This document shows, in pieces, positions 1 through 5,487 of a stretch of DNA of 33,638 bases. This DNA is from a virus: the IMG/VR virus record IMGVR_UViG_3300037136_000082, positions 1-33,638 of that record. One strand, written 5' to 3'. Within the stretch, counting starts at the first letter, position 1. Each line of letters starts with the position of its first letter. The position numbers and the translations under genes are program-made. The notes beneath the pieces are model-generated. The model saw only the letters and a list, made by a program, of their open reading frames with translations, did not search any database and was not told the origin of the DNA.

Positions 1-4
1 TTCG

Positions 5-169
5 ATGATGACATCCCGTTCTAGAGACGGTTTTTGGATCCGGGTGCTCGCCGCGCTCGTGATCGCCCTGGGCCTCCTGTCGACCGGCCACTCCTGGTGG
101 GCGGCTCTCTACGCTTTCGTGGCGGGCATTTACCTGTGCAACGACTATGACCGACTCCCCCCTAAGTGA
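5..169 (+). CDS. small two-helix membrane protein (54 aa)
   Basis: This short ORF starts with tandem ATGs at 5 and 8 and ends in TGA at 167-169. It encodes 54 residues with a charged N-terminus (SRSRD), two hydrophobic stretches at about residues 10-27 and 31-45, and a polar C-terminal tail (NDYDRLPPK). That pattern predicts a small inner-membrane protein with both ends on the same side. I do not recognise a family. Only four bases precede the first ATG, so the ribosome-binding site is outside the window and the true start could lie upstream. The next gene begins inside its last eight codons, as in compact phage small-gene blocks. It could be a holin-like or superinfection-type protein, but nothing in the sequence decides this. 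Confidence 0.6.
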   Translation: MMTSRSRDGFWIRVLAALVIALGLLSTGHSWWAALYAFVAGIYLCNDYDRLPPK

Positions 170-374
170 CGCGGCGGTTCGGGCTCGGGCCGGTGACTGT
201 TGCGAGTGCAAGGGGGAGTGCGGCCGCTTTCACTTCCGCAGTCGCTGTCGCTGCGGCGCTTCCGGGTCCGCGTCGCTGCAGCCGATGGTGGTCCTCAACC
301 AGAAGCACTACTGCGCGCGGTGCGCTCGGGCGCTGGGTGCTCGGATGGTCAAGGAGCTCCTCGGTGGACGATGA
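147..374 (+). CDS. small cysteine-rich, probably zinc-binding protein (75 aa)
   Basis: This 75-residue protein has eight cysteines: C18, C19, C21 and C25, then C34 and C36, and a C-terminal CxxC at C56/C59. H29 and H54 lie nearby. The spacing suggests one or two structural zinc sites. The ATG at 147 lies 23 nt inside the upstream gene and has no strong Shine-Dalgarno of its own, so translational coupling is likely. The stop at 372-374 lies inside the following gene, which starts at GTG 364. I do not recognise the family. A DNA- or RNA-binding or adaptor role is only an inference from the cysteine pattern and the small-gene neighbourhood. Confidence 0.55.
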   Translation: MTDSPLSDAAVRARAGDCCECKGECGRFHFRSRCRCGASGSASLQPMVVLNQKHYCARCARALGARMVKELLGGR

Positions 375-537
375 TGACGTGGAGACGCTCCTGGAGGACA
401 TCGAGAAGCGCGAGGGTAAGCTCACCGACTGGGAACGGCAGTTCGTCGACTCGGTTAGCGTGCAGCTCGGGCGCGGGCACTTCTTGTCGGACCGGCAGGT
501 GGCGATCGTCAATCAAATATGGGAGCGGGTGACATGA
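364..537 (+). CDS. conserved small phage protein, 'LTDWERQFVDS' type (57 aa)
   Basis: The start is GTG at 364, seven bases after a good AAGGAG at 351-356. A longer in-frame ORF beginning at 166 is a shadow of the preceding gene upstream of this point. The protein begins VDDDDVETLLEDIEKREGK and is charged and mainly helical. It continues with LTDWERQFVDSVSVQL and LSDRQVAIVNQIWERV, a pattern I recognise from small proteins of unknown function in many phages of Pseudomonadota. The stop TGA (535-537) overlaps the next ATG (534) in an ATGA junction, so it was translated together with the disrupted gene that follows. The function is unknown. Confidence 0.7.
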   Translation: MDDDDVETLLEDIEKREGKLTDWERQFVDSVSVQLGRGHFLSDRQVAIVNQIWERVT

Positions 538-719
538 CACAGTTCGAGATCGATCAGCTACGGCTAAAACAGGTCCTGGCGCTGCCCTTGGGCGCAACCG
601 GCTGTTGCGCCCCTTCATTCCGGCCTTGGTCGGCTCGAAGGCCACGGAGAAAATACAAAGCCGCCGAGCGTGGCTTGCGGTCGATTGGACCGTGCGCGTC
701 TTCACGCCTAAGTGTCTAG
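534..719 (+). pseudogene. 5' part of a disrupted phage gene (frameshift plus insertion)
   Basis: Translation from ATG 534 gives MTQFEIDQLRLKQVLALPLG and then turns into unconvincing sequence. From 602 the frame two bases over reads LLRPFIPALVGSKATEKIQ and then RRAWLAVDWTVRVFTPKCL, which is clearly protein-like. One lost base near 600-602 would join the two parts as ...LPLGATG-LLRPFIPAL.... The second frame runs up to base 719, where the inserted element begins. Removing the element and one 8-bp repeat continues it in frame into the 3' part at 1128. From memory this resembles an alanine- and tryptophan-rich phage protein family of unknown function. As given, only an out-of-frame product could be made, so I call it a pseudogene. 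Confidence 0.75.
712..719. repeat. left target-site duplication GTGTCTAG
   Basis: This 8-bp direct repeat lies immediately before the left terminal inverted repeat. It is identical to 1120-1127, which directly follows the right one. The position at both outer ends of a perfect inverted repeat is the signature of a transposition event. Confidence 0.85.
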
Positions 720-735
720 CATGCTTATCCGGTTA
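720..735 (+). repeat. left terminal inverted repeat of the cassette
   Basis: This perfect 16-bp repeat, CATGCTTATCCGGTTA, is the reverse complement of 1104-1119. A further GCCCA block a few bases in matches at both ends, so the original repeat was probably about 28 bp. Confidence 0.85.
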
Positions 736-779
736 AGGCCCAATAGCTTTACAGACAATCAAAACCCAAAGGATCAGCC

Positions 780-1106
780 ATGAGAGAAAACGAGTGCTAC
801 GTCGCAAAGGACTCGCGCGGTCCAGTGCGCAGGCTGGTGGACAGTTTCTTCCCCGGCCAGTACCTGCCTATTCCAGACGATCTGGAGGGCTTTGCGCCGT
901 CCTACATGGTCACCGAGACGATTGCCTTCCTTGACTGGAAGGACCGCCTGCGGACGTTGGTAAGCGGCAAGGTGAAGGTCCGAGTGCATACCAAGACCGA
1001 TGTCATTGTGGGCAAGAGCCTATCGACGGCTGCGGTCAGCGTGTGCTCACCATTCTATCGGCCGGGGGCAGAGTTCGCCCACAGCGCAGGCGGTAATGGG
1101 CGATAA
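780..1106 (+). CDS. phage-type small protein carried by the cassette (108 aa)
   Basis: The gene has an ATG at 780 with AAAGGA six bases upstream, and its TAA stop (1104-1106) forms the first three bases of the right inverted repeat. It therefore fills the cassette almost exactly. The protein is soluble, with no membrane segment or catalytic motif that I can name. The central section, reading GFAPSYMVTETIAFLDWKDR then LRTLVSGKVKVRVHTKTD followed by SAVSV-like residues, matches from memory a family of small uncharacterised proteins in tailed phages of Pseudomonadota. The function is unknown. A phage gene riding between transposon ends suggests the element picked it up from a phage and moves among phage genomes. 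Its own ribosome-binding site would allow expression wherever transcription passes through. Confidence 0.7.
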   Translation: MRENECYVAKDSRGPVRRLVDSFFPGQYLPIPDDLEGFAPSYMVTETIAFLDWKDRLRTLVSGKVKVRVHTKTDVIVGKSLSTAAVSVCSPFYRPGAEFAHSAGGNGR

Positions 1107-1119
1107 CCGGATAAGCATG
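1104..1119 (-). repeat. right terminal inverted repeat of the cassette
   Basis: This perfect 16-bp inverted partner of 720-735 contains the stop codon of the passenger gene. The right copy of the 8-bp duplication follows without a gap. Confidence 0.85.
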
Positions 1120-1127
1120 GTGTCTAG
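1120..1127. repeat. right target-site duplication GTGTCTAG
   Basis: This is the exact copy of 712-719, directly outside the right inverted repeat. Confidence 0.85.
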
Positions 1128-1312
1128 ATCTCGTGCCAGCATTGAAGGATCACGCTGATGGCCTACGCGCTCACGAAGAGATCGCTGACCTTGCAGGTCT
1201 GCTTGCCGCTCAACCGAAGTTGAACGCAGCGCGTTCGGCTTCGGCCGCCGCCGGGGCCGCCGCGTGGGCCGCCGCGTGGGCCGCCGCCTCTAAAAAACTG
1301 CAGCCAACCGTT
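1128..1312 (+). pseudogene. 3' part of the disrupted Ala/Trp-rich phage gene
   Basis: After excision of the element, base 719 joins base 1128 and the frame reads ...FTPKCL-DLVPALKDHADGLRAHEEIADLAG.... It continues into an alanine-tryptophan repeat (AAAWAAAWAAA) and KKLQPTVEW. From memory, members of this family have a conserved N-terminal RRAW-x-AxDW region, a low-complexity AAW/AAR stretch, then an LxPTV motif and about 15-20 further residues. Here the reading after LQPTVE no longer looks like that tail, so the 3' end also seems lost where this block meets the oppositely oriented late genes. The end at 1312 is approximate. There is no start with a ribosome-binding site, so the piece is probably silent. 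Confidence 0.65.
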
Positions 1313-1402
1313 GAGTGGTGCATTCGTGCGGCAGTGCTTCCAGGTGCCCTCCTCCCCCTCGGTGATCTTCAGGAACTGCGGGTCAAGGTCCGTCAGGCGC
1401 AT
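1163..1402 (-). CDS. truncated small phage protein (79 aa as read)
   Basis: The ATG at 1402 lies 20 nt inside the end of the glycosyltransferase-sulfotransferase gene, with GGAA a few bases upstream, so it could be the last gene of the late unit. The N-terminus, MRLTDLDPQFLKI, resembles the start of small phage proteins that usually continue into a Cys-containing, roughly 100-residue domain. Here the sequence after about residue 37 (LNGWLQFF) becomes RGG repeats. These are simply the antisense reading of the Ala/Trp repeat in the plus-strand pseudogene. I infer that a deletion or recombination joined two convergent genes and cut both. The N-terminal third is the only credible part, and expression is uncertain. 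Confidence 0.4.
   Translation of the reverse strand: MRLTDLDPQFLKITEGEEGTWKHCRTNAPLNGWLQFFRGGGPRGGPRGGPGGGRSRTRCVQLRLSGKQTCKVSDLFVSA
1249..1284. repeat. 12-bp tandem repeat, three units
   Basis: Two identical units of CGCGTGGGCCGC (1261-1272 and 1273-1284) follow a diverged unit at 1249-1260 (two mismatches). On the plus strand they encode the Ala-Ala-Trp-Ala stretch of the pseudogene. Such GC-rich codon repeats expand and shrink easily and may have helped form the gene junction here. Confidence 0.8.
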
Positions 1403-2726
1403 GGAGCGTTCCGTTTGATTTCGGGTACAGGGCCGCCGGCACCGGCTTGCCCAAAAAGGTACATAAACGTAACCAATCCGTGTCGGTCTCGCAGTTGAGC
1501 TCGATCAGGTCATGCGGCCGCTCGGTGAAGTAGTGCCGCACCGCCTCGTTGTGGGCGCGGTAGCGGCGCAGGAACACCCCGGCATCAAAGCTCTTGCGGC
1601 CGTAGAGGGCCTTGTGGGCCATGTGGGTGAAGGGGTCGGTGTCCCAGCCGGCGCGGTACTTGTTGGTGTGCGGGTTCCAGTGCGCCTGCACTGATGACAG
1701 CCACCCCTCCTCGCTCCTCGTGGTCAGGATGAAGCGCGAGCCGGGGTAGGCGACATCCAGCTCCTTGAAGAGCAGCGGGAAGGGCAGGTCGCTGAAGGCG
1801 TAGCCGCGGTCCACCGCGCTCGAGCGCCCCTCGGCGCGCATCTCAAGCCAGATGTTCTTCGCCCAGTGCGCGTTCTTCCAGTGCGCGCTCTCCACGCCCA
1901 ACGACTGCAGGGCGTGGTGCAGGCTCGTGGTGCCGGTCTTGTGCATGCCGATGCCGAAGATCCGGGTCGGGACGGGCTCGATGCGGATGAACTCATCCCC
2001 CGGCCAGCGCAGCACCTCGGCGCACCCGATCGCCCCCGCGTTGACCACCGTGGTCTCGCACTCCTCGGTCTGGCGCTTGTGCTCCCAATAGGGGGTGTCC
2101 TTGGCGTGCGGGTACTCCTTGAAGCGCAGCTTATCGTTGTGGCGCACGGCGCCTAAGTACTGCGGGTCGATCTCGGCCCCCACGTAGCCGCAGCGGGTGA
2201 GGCGCAGGTTAAAGTCCCGGTCATCCGGGCCCCAGTCCCCGAAGCGCTCATCGTACCCGCCGACTTTCAAGAACGCGGCGGCGGTGACTGCAATGCGGCC
2301 GCTGATCCCCCGGTCGAGCACTCCCTTTTCCATTTTTGCCCACAAGAAGGCGCCGCCCTCCAGGTGCGCGAACTGCGAGGCGATGTAGGTGGCGAATCCC
2401 GGGTTGGTGAAGTTGTCGGCGTCCAGGTTTACCAGCAGGTCCGCGCCCTCGCGGATCGCGCACCGGTGGGCCAGGTTCTTCGCGTGCGCCATGCGAAAGG
2501 GCCCCTCGCACGGGTTGCAGTAGACGACCAGGCGGCCGCTTTGCAGGTCCTCTTTGTGGAACTCCTGGAGGTACCCCTGCAGGTCCTCGCAGCCACCGTA
2601 GTCCACCAGGACGAACACCGCGTTCGGGTAGTCGGCGTTGTCTTTCAGGTTTTGGGGGAGGGTCTGGGATAAGTGCGCGGTGCGGCCCTTGCAGGTGATG
2701 CAGAAGGCGATGCGGGGGAGGCTCAT
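1383..2726 (-). CDS. glycosyltransferase (GT-A) - sulfotransferase fusion
   Basis: The protein is 447 aa with two domains. Residues 1-245 are a GT-A type glycosyltransferase. They include a metal- and nucleotide-sugar-binding DAD at 102-104 in LVNLDADNF, and a GGYDERFGDWGPDDRDF segment (156-172) typical of the acceptor/base region. Residues 254-447 are a sulfotransferase-like domain. It has a phosphosulfate-binding loop GMHKTGTTSL (260-269) and a second cofactor segment FILTTRSEEGW (332-342). By family, the first half would transfer a sugar from a nucleotide donor and the second would transfer sulfate from PAPS, perhaps to that sugar. No signal peptide or membrane segment is seen, so it should act in the cytoplasm. 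It is the distal complete gene of the late unit. The substrate could be a virion glycan or host surface polysaccharide. Confidence 0.85.
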   Translation of the reverse strand: MSLPRIAFCITCKGRTAHLSQTLPQNLKDNADYPNAVFVLVDYGGCEDLQGYLQEFHKEDLQSGRLVVYCNPCEGPFRMAHAKNLAHRCAIREGADLLVNLDADNFTNPGFATYIASQFAHLEGGAFLWAKMEKGVLDRGISGRIAVTAAAFLKVGGYDERFGDWGPDDRDFNLRLTRCGYVGAEIDPQYLGAVRHNDKLRFKEYPHAKDTPYWEHKRQTEECETTVVNAGAIGCAEVLRWPGDEFIRIEPVPTRIFGIGMHKTGTTSLHHALQSLGVESAHWKNAHWAKNIWLEMRAEGRSSAVDRGYAFSDLPFPLLFKELDVAYPGSRFILTTRSEEGWLSSVQAHWNPHTNKYRAGWDTDPFTHMAHKALYGRKSFDAGVFLRRYRAHNEAVRHYFTERPHDLIELNCETDTDWLRLCTFLGKPVPAALYPKSNGTLHAPDGP

Positions 2727-2862
2727 TGTTGTTGCGACCCTTTCTCTTTGCGACGGCTCTTGCGGCGGCAGCCCTGGTAGGCGCCCAAAATTCCGCGGTC
2801 ATCTTCGCCCGGTCTGGCGGTGGGGTCACGTTCCACCAGCGCCCCGCCACCCACACGGACAT
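2723..2862 (-). CDS. possible small gene, frame ambiguous
   Basis: This gap between the secreted protein and the glycosyltransferase is open in two minus-strand frames. From ATG 2862 the reading MSVWVAGRWWNVTPPPDR... looks protein-like for about 46 residues but has no stop before running as a shadow through the next gene to 2248. The other frame, from GTG 2854, gives a basic 43-residue peptide ending ...KGSQQQ. Its TGA (2725-2723) overlaps the next ATG in the ATGA fashion usual here. Neither has a strong ribosome-binding site. A one-base error or mutation could join the first reading to the second stop. No function can be suggested. Confidence 0.3.
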
Positions 2863-2872
2863 CTGGCTTAAC

Positions 2873-3847
2873 TTAGTTGGCACCTACCGGCAGCGTGACC
2901 GCGCACAGCGCGAACACGTCCCCCAGGATGGCGGGAGCGTTCGCCGCGTCCGTCTGCCCCTGCACGCTGTAGTAGCTGGTGCCGGGCAGGCGCTTGGAGG
3001 GGTTGCACGTGGTGCCCACATGCACTCGGCTGGTGGGGGACTGGGCGCCCAGCACCGTGTCATTGGCGGTGGCTGCGAACACCACGCGGGTCTTGATGCT
3101 CCCGTTGCCGGATACCTTGGCGCTCGCCTGGTAGGTGGCGGAGAGCGTGTTCATGTACAGCTGTTCGGCCCCCGACGGGGGTACGCAGGTCGCGACGCAG
3201 TCCGCCTGGGCTTGGGCTGCGGTCCAGCTGCCGAACACGTAGTTCCATGCGTACTTGAGCACGTTGCTCTGGGAGGCGAACAGGTTGGTGGTGGTCACGT
3301 AGCCGGTGGGCAGGTTGCACACCCACACCGCGTAGCTGTCGTAGCGGGCGCTCACCCCGGCCGGGAGGGTCCCGGAGGCCATCGCCGGCGGCAGCTTCAC
3401 CTTCGGGTAGCACTGCGGCACGTAAGGGGCGAGCACGCTGAAGGCCACGTGTGGGCCTTGCGCGCTCTCCACGCACGCCCCAGCGGCCGTGCAGTACCAG
3501 GCGGTGACCGTGATCGCGTAGGAGCCGACGTAGAGCGCCGGCATCGTGGCGCTGAGCGTCGTGGCACCGGCGACCGAAATCGCGCACAGAAGGAAGGGCC
3601 CGTTCGCTGGGCAGTTCGGGGTGCCGGCGATCGTGTTGGGAAGCGCGGTGAGCGCAGCATCGGTGGTGGCAAGGTAGAGGTTGTACCCGCTCACGAGTGC
3701 CGGAGTGCTGCCGCCGACGTTCGCGGTCGGGGTCCAGCTCACCGTCGTGGCACTGACCCCGACCTGCCCGGGAGCGTTGGACTGTGCCTGCACCAGCCCC
3801 GTCAGCAACAGCAGTGCGACTATCGCACCGAGGGTGCGCAGCTTCAT
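2873..3847 (-). CDS. Sec-exported protein with fibronectin-III-like N-terminal domain
   Basis: The protein is 324 aa. The first 22 residues (MKLRTLGAIVALLLLTGLVQAQ) form a classical Sec signal peptide with a probable cleavage site after AQA or AQAQ. The mature N-terminus (VSWTPTANVGG..., VSGYNLYLATTDAAL..., YAITVTAWYC) has the rhythm of a fibronectin type III domain. The remainder is Thr/Ser/Ala-rich, with cysteines that could form disulfides after export. An exported protein is unusual in a late virion operon. It follows a lipoprotein and lysis-like genes with 3 nt to the next gene, so an envelope function during lysis, or a host-surface activity such as blocking adsorption of other phages, is possible. 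I cannot name a homologue. Confidence 0.7.
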   Translation of the reverse strand: MKLRTLGAIVALLLLTGLVQAQSNAPGQVGVSATTVSWTPTANVGGSTPALVSGYNLYLATTDAALTALPNTIAGTPNCPANGPFLLCAISVAGATTLSATMPALYVGSYAITVTAWYCTAAGACVESAQGPHVAFSVLAPYVPQCYPKVKLPPAMASGTLPAGVSARYDSYAVWVCNLPTGYVTTTNLFASQSNVLKYAWNYVFGSWTAAQAQADCVATCVPPSGAEQLYMNTLSATYQASAKVSGNGSIKTRVVFAATANDTVLGAQSPTSRVHVGTTCNPSKRLPGTSYYSVQGQTDAANAPAILGDVFALCAVTLPVGAN

Positions 3848-3850
3848 GGG

Positions 3851-4045
3851 CTACTTCCCGGCGGCCTTGGCCGCGGCGATCGACACTTGCAGAGCAGCGC
3901 TGTCAACGCTGTACTTGGTCAGGATCGCCTGCACGTCCGCGGCGCTCGCGGTTCCGGAGTTGCCGATGGTGCCGATGAGGCTTGCGAGCTCGGGGACAGC
4001 GCCCAGGAGGCCTTGGATGATGGCAAGGATGGCAGCGGCGGTCAT
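3851..4045 (-). CDS. small hypothetical protein (64 aa)
   Basis: The start overlaps the stop of the lipoprotein gene in an ATGA junction. The protein begins MTAAAILAIIQGLLGAVPEL and is hydrophobic or amphipathic over the first 27 residues. A soluble, Ala-rich tail follows (ADVQAILTKYSVDSAALQVS). It might be membrane-associated and take part in the lysis cluster around it, but the hydrophobic stretch is short and interrupted by proline and glutamate. No family is recognised. Confidence 0.6.
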   Translation of the reverse strand: MTAAAILAIIQGLLGAVPELASLIGTIGNSGTASAADVQAILTKYSVDSAALQVSIAAAKAAGK

Positions 4046-4473
4046 GGCTTCACCTTCTTGGCTTTGTGGGCAGCGGCGGTCATCGGAAGGACCACCGGGG
4101 CGATGCAGGTATCCAAAGTGCTCCCGACCGGCGCTTTGGTGGAGGTTAAACAGCTTTGTGTGGTGGTCAGCGCCACGTTGGCGCTCGAGAGGTTCGAGTT
4201 CGCAAGCGCGGTGTTGCCGGCCTGGAAGGCGGTATTCGCCGCAATGAGTAGGGCGTTCACCGTGTCCGAGACAGTTGCGACCTTCTCGGCCTGATCGCTA
4301 CTGATCGTACCGGCGTTGAGCAGCGCTTTGGTCGTGACCACGATCGCATCGTTCGCGGATCCTGCGATCACCTCCATCTGATCGAAGGTCTGGGCGGCGG
4401 TGCCGGTGGTGGCACAGGCGCCAAGGGTGGCGAGGGCTACCAGCAGCAACAGGGCGGAAACTGTACGTATCAT
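4042..4473 (-). CDS. predicted lipoprotein (143 aa)
   Basis: The ATG at 4473 overlaps the preceding gene's stop by four bases. A longer in-frame ORF upstream is a shadow. The N-terminus, MIRTVSALLLLVALATLGAC, is a lipoprotein signal peptide with lipobox LGAC and lipidated Cys20. The mature part is Ala/Thr/Asn-rich, probably helical, with two further cysteines near the C-terminus and a basic end (KAKKVKP). Its place in a cluster with a holin-like and a lysozyme-like gene suggests an envelope role in lysis. It is far longer than a typical Rz1-type outer-membrane spanin and lacks its proline-rich body, so I do not call it one. Confidence 0.7.
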   Translation of the reverse strand: MIRTVSALLLLVALATLGACATTGTAAQTFDQMEVIAGSANDAIVVTTKALLNAGTISSDQAEKVATVSDTVNALLIAANTAFQAGNTALANSNLSSANVALTTTQSCLTSTKAPVGSTLDTCIAPVVLPMTAAAHKAKKVKP

Positions 4474-4844
4474 TTCGGGAGCTCCTTTGTGGCTACGATC
4501 TTCGCCTGCGTCGCCGCGGCGGTCGGGATGTTGGCGGCCTTCATGGCGGCCTGCGTTTCCTCCACCGCCACGGTGGCCGGGTGAGCGGCAGCTGCCTTCT
4601 TGCTCCACACCAGAGGCTGGATCGCGCTCCATGCCCGCATCGCGAGGCCCCAAAGCAGCGCAAGGGCCGCAAGAGCGCCGGCGACGGCCTGCACGGTCGA
4701 CTGCACATCGGCGGTGGAGGTGATGCCTACCTTCGCCCAAACCCCGGGGGACAAGGCGACCAGCGTCGAGGCGAAGGCGGCCACCTGGGCGATCTGGACC
4801 TGCGAGGTGTACCAGGGAGCGGCGCCTGCGGTGACGGGTGTCAT
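4470..4844 (-). CDS. holin-like membrane protein (124 aa)
   Basis: The start at ATG 4844 overlaps the upstream stop (ATGA). The reading upstream of it is antisense-like. There are two hydrophobic segments, a weaker one at about residues 17-33 (IAQVAAFASTLVALSPG) and a strong one at 52-68 (AVAGALAALALLWGLAM). A basic, alanine-rich cytoplasmic-type tail ending TKELPK follows. The size, the two helices and the position next to the lysozyme-like gene fit a class II-type holin or holin-like protein. This rests on topology and context, since no family-specific motif is visible. Confidence 0.55.
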   Translation of the reverse strand: MTPVTAGAAPWYTSQVQIAQVAAFASTLVALSPGVWAKVGITSTADVQSTVQAVAGALAALALLWGLAMRAWSAIQPLVWSKKAAAAHPATVAVEETQAAMKAANIPTAAATQAKIVATKELPK

Positions 4845-5215
4845 AGGACCTCGAGGGGTAGCGTCGGATCGTTCGGGATCTTCAAAGCGTGCGCGACCGA
4901 GGTGCCAAAGGGTACACCCAACCCGCGGCACACGTATTTCAAATAGGCGCGGGTGTTGTTCTCGCTGCGCGGGGCGAACTCAAAGATGGCCTGCTTAAGC
5001 GTCAGCTTTCGCTCAGCGAAGAGCACGAGCTGGCGCTCGAGGTCCTCCCACCCCTCCGCTCGGGTCGGGATCTGCCCGATGCCGTTCGGGTCGGAGGGCG
5101 TGTGGAAACTGTGAGGCGAGTGGCGCAGGTCCCCGGGGTTGTTGTCCCGGGCGGGCACCGATCCTGGCACCAGGATGCCCTCCTCGTCCGCGATCAGCTG
5201 AGCGAGCTTGCTCAC
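4841..5215 (-). CDS. lysozyme-like protein, NNPGDLR type (124 aa)
   Basis: The GTG start at 5215 overlaps the upstream stop in a GTGA junction. The protein has MSKLAQLIADEEG near the N-terminus, then RDNNPGDLRHSPHSFH, GIGQIPTRAEGWEDLERQL and YLKYVCRGLGV. The N-N-P-G-D/N-L-R motif with the later E-G-W/LERQL element is found in a family of phage virion or lysis proteins with a predicted peptidoglycan-hydrolase fold. E11 or E12 would be the catalytic candidate. With the holin-like and lipoprotein genes downstream it most likely cleaves the cell wall, either for lysis or as a virion-borne enzyme at entry. It has no signal peptide. Confidence 0.6.
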   Translation of the reverse strand: MSKLAQLIADEEGILVPGSVPARDNNPGDLRHSPHSFHTPSDPNGIGQIPTRAEGWEDLERQLVLFAERKLTLKQAIFEFAPRSENNTRAYLKYVCRGLGVPFGTSVAHALKIPNDPTLPLEVL

Positions 5216-5478
5216 GTGGGGTTGGCCTTCTCAGTTGCTTTGCCTTCTGCGATACCCAGGTGGCGCGCCAGGATCTCGTTCCTTTCTGACAGGCCATTGG
5301 TGGTCTTGCGAACCTGCTCGAGCTTCACGGCGCCGGCATCGATCTTGTGCGAGTTACGTTGCGAAATCCGCATCCCGCAAAACGCAACCGCGACCGCCGT
5401 CACCGAGCCTACGGCTGCCAGGCACGCAGCAATCGACGTAAGCAGCGGCGCGAGCTGTGCGACCTCTGTGATAGTCAT
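5212..5478 (-). CDS. single-helix membrane protein (88 aa)
   Basis: The protein has one N-terminal membrane segment (about residues 8-36, ending CGMRIS). A charged, probably coiled-coil tail follows: NSHKIDAGAVKLEQVRKTTNGLSERNEIL. The KTTNGL/K-TN-x-M type motif after a helix is common in small phage membrane proteins found beside tail fibres and lysis genes. The topology would suit an inner-membrane spanin (Rz-like) or an accessory to the holin. The ATG at 5478 follows GAGGGGG with good spacing. Its stop overlaps the lysozyme-like gene's GTG start, so the two are co-translated. Confidence 0.6.
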   Translation of the reverse strand: MTITEVAQLAPLLTSIAACLAAVGSVTAVAVAFCGMRISQRNSHKIDAGAVKLEQVRKTTNGLSERNEILARHLGIAEGKATEKANPT

Positions 5479-5487
5479 GGTGCCCCC

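Larger units (their letters stand above)
720..1119. mobile_element. 400-bp mobile insertion cassette without transposase
   Basis: The element is exactly 400 bp. Its ends are perfect 16-bp inverted repeats, CATGCTTATCCGGTTA and its complement, with weaker matching to about 28 bp (8 of the next 12 positions agree). An exact 8-bp duplication flanks it, and removing the element plus one duplication rejoins the surrounding gene in frame. It holds a single complete gene (780-1106) and no transposase, so it must have been moved in trans. This fits the definition of a mobile insertion cassette (transposon ends around a passenger gene) better than an empty MITE. Insertion sequences of several families make 8-bp duplications. 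Ends beginning CAT recall IS4-type groups, but I cannot assign a family. No second copy of these ends is visible in the window. Confidence 0.82.

Noticed and set aside
534-719. An intact 61-aa protein from ATG 534 to TAG 719
   Set aside because: The second half is implausible, while another frame from 602 is clearly protein-like and continues across the insertion. The stop is part of the 8-bp target sequence.
720-1119. Inverted repeats as a pair of simple transcription terminators around a gene
   Set aside because: The exact 8-bp duplication outside both repeats and the restored reading frame after removal point to transposition instead.
1133-1498. A 121-aa plus-strand gene starting at GTG 1133
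   Set aside because: Its first 60 residues are the 3' part of the disrupted gene and it has no ribosome-binding site. The end is antisense to the GT-sulfotransferase gene.
2248-2883. A 211-aa minus-strand ORF
   Set aside because: Only about the first 50 codons might be real. The rest is an out-of-frame reading of the GT-sulfotransferase gene.
2726-4294. A 522-aa plus-strand ORF
   Set aside because: It is antisense to the secreted protein and lipoprotein genes, Gly/Arg/His-rich with no domain. It is a shadow of high GC content.
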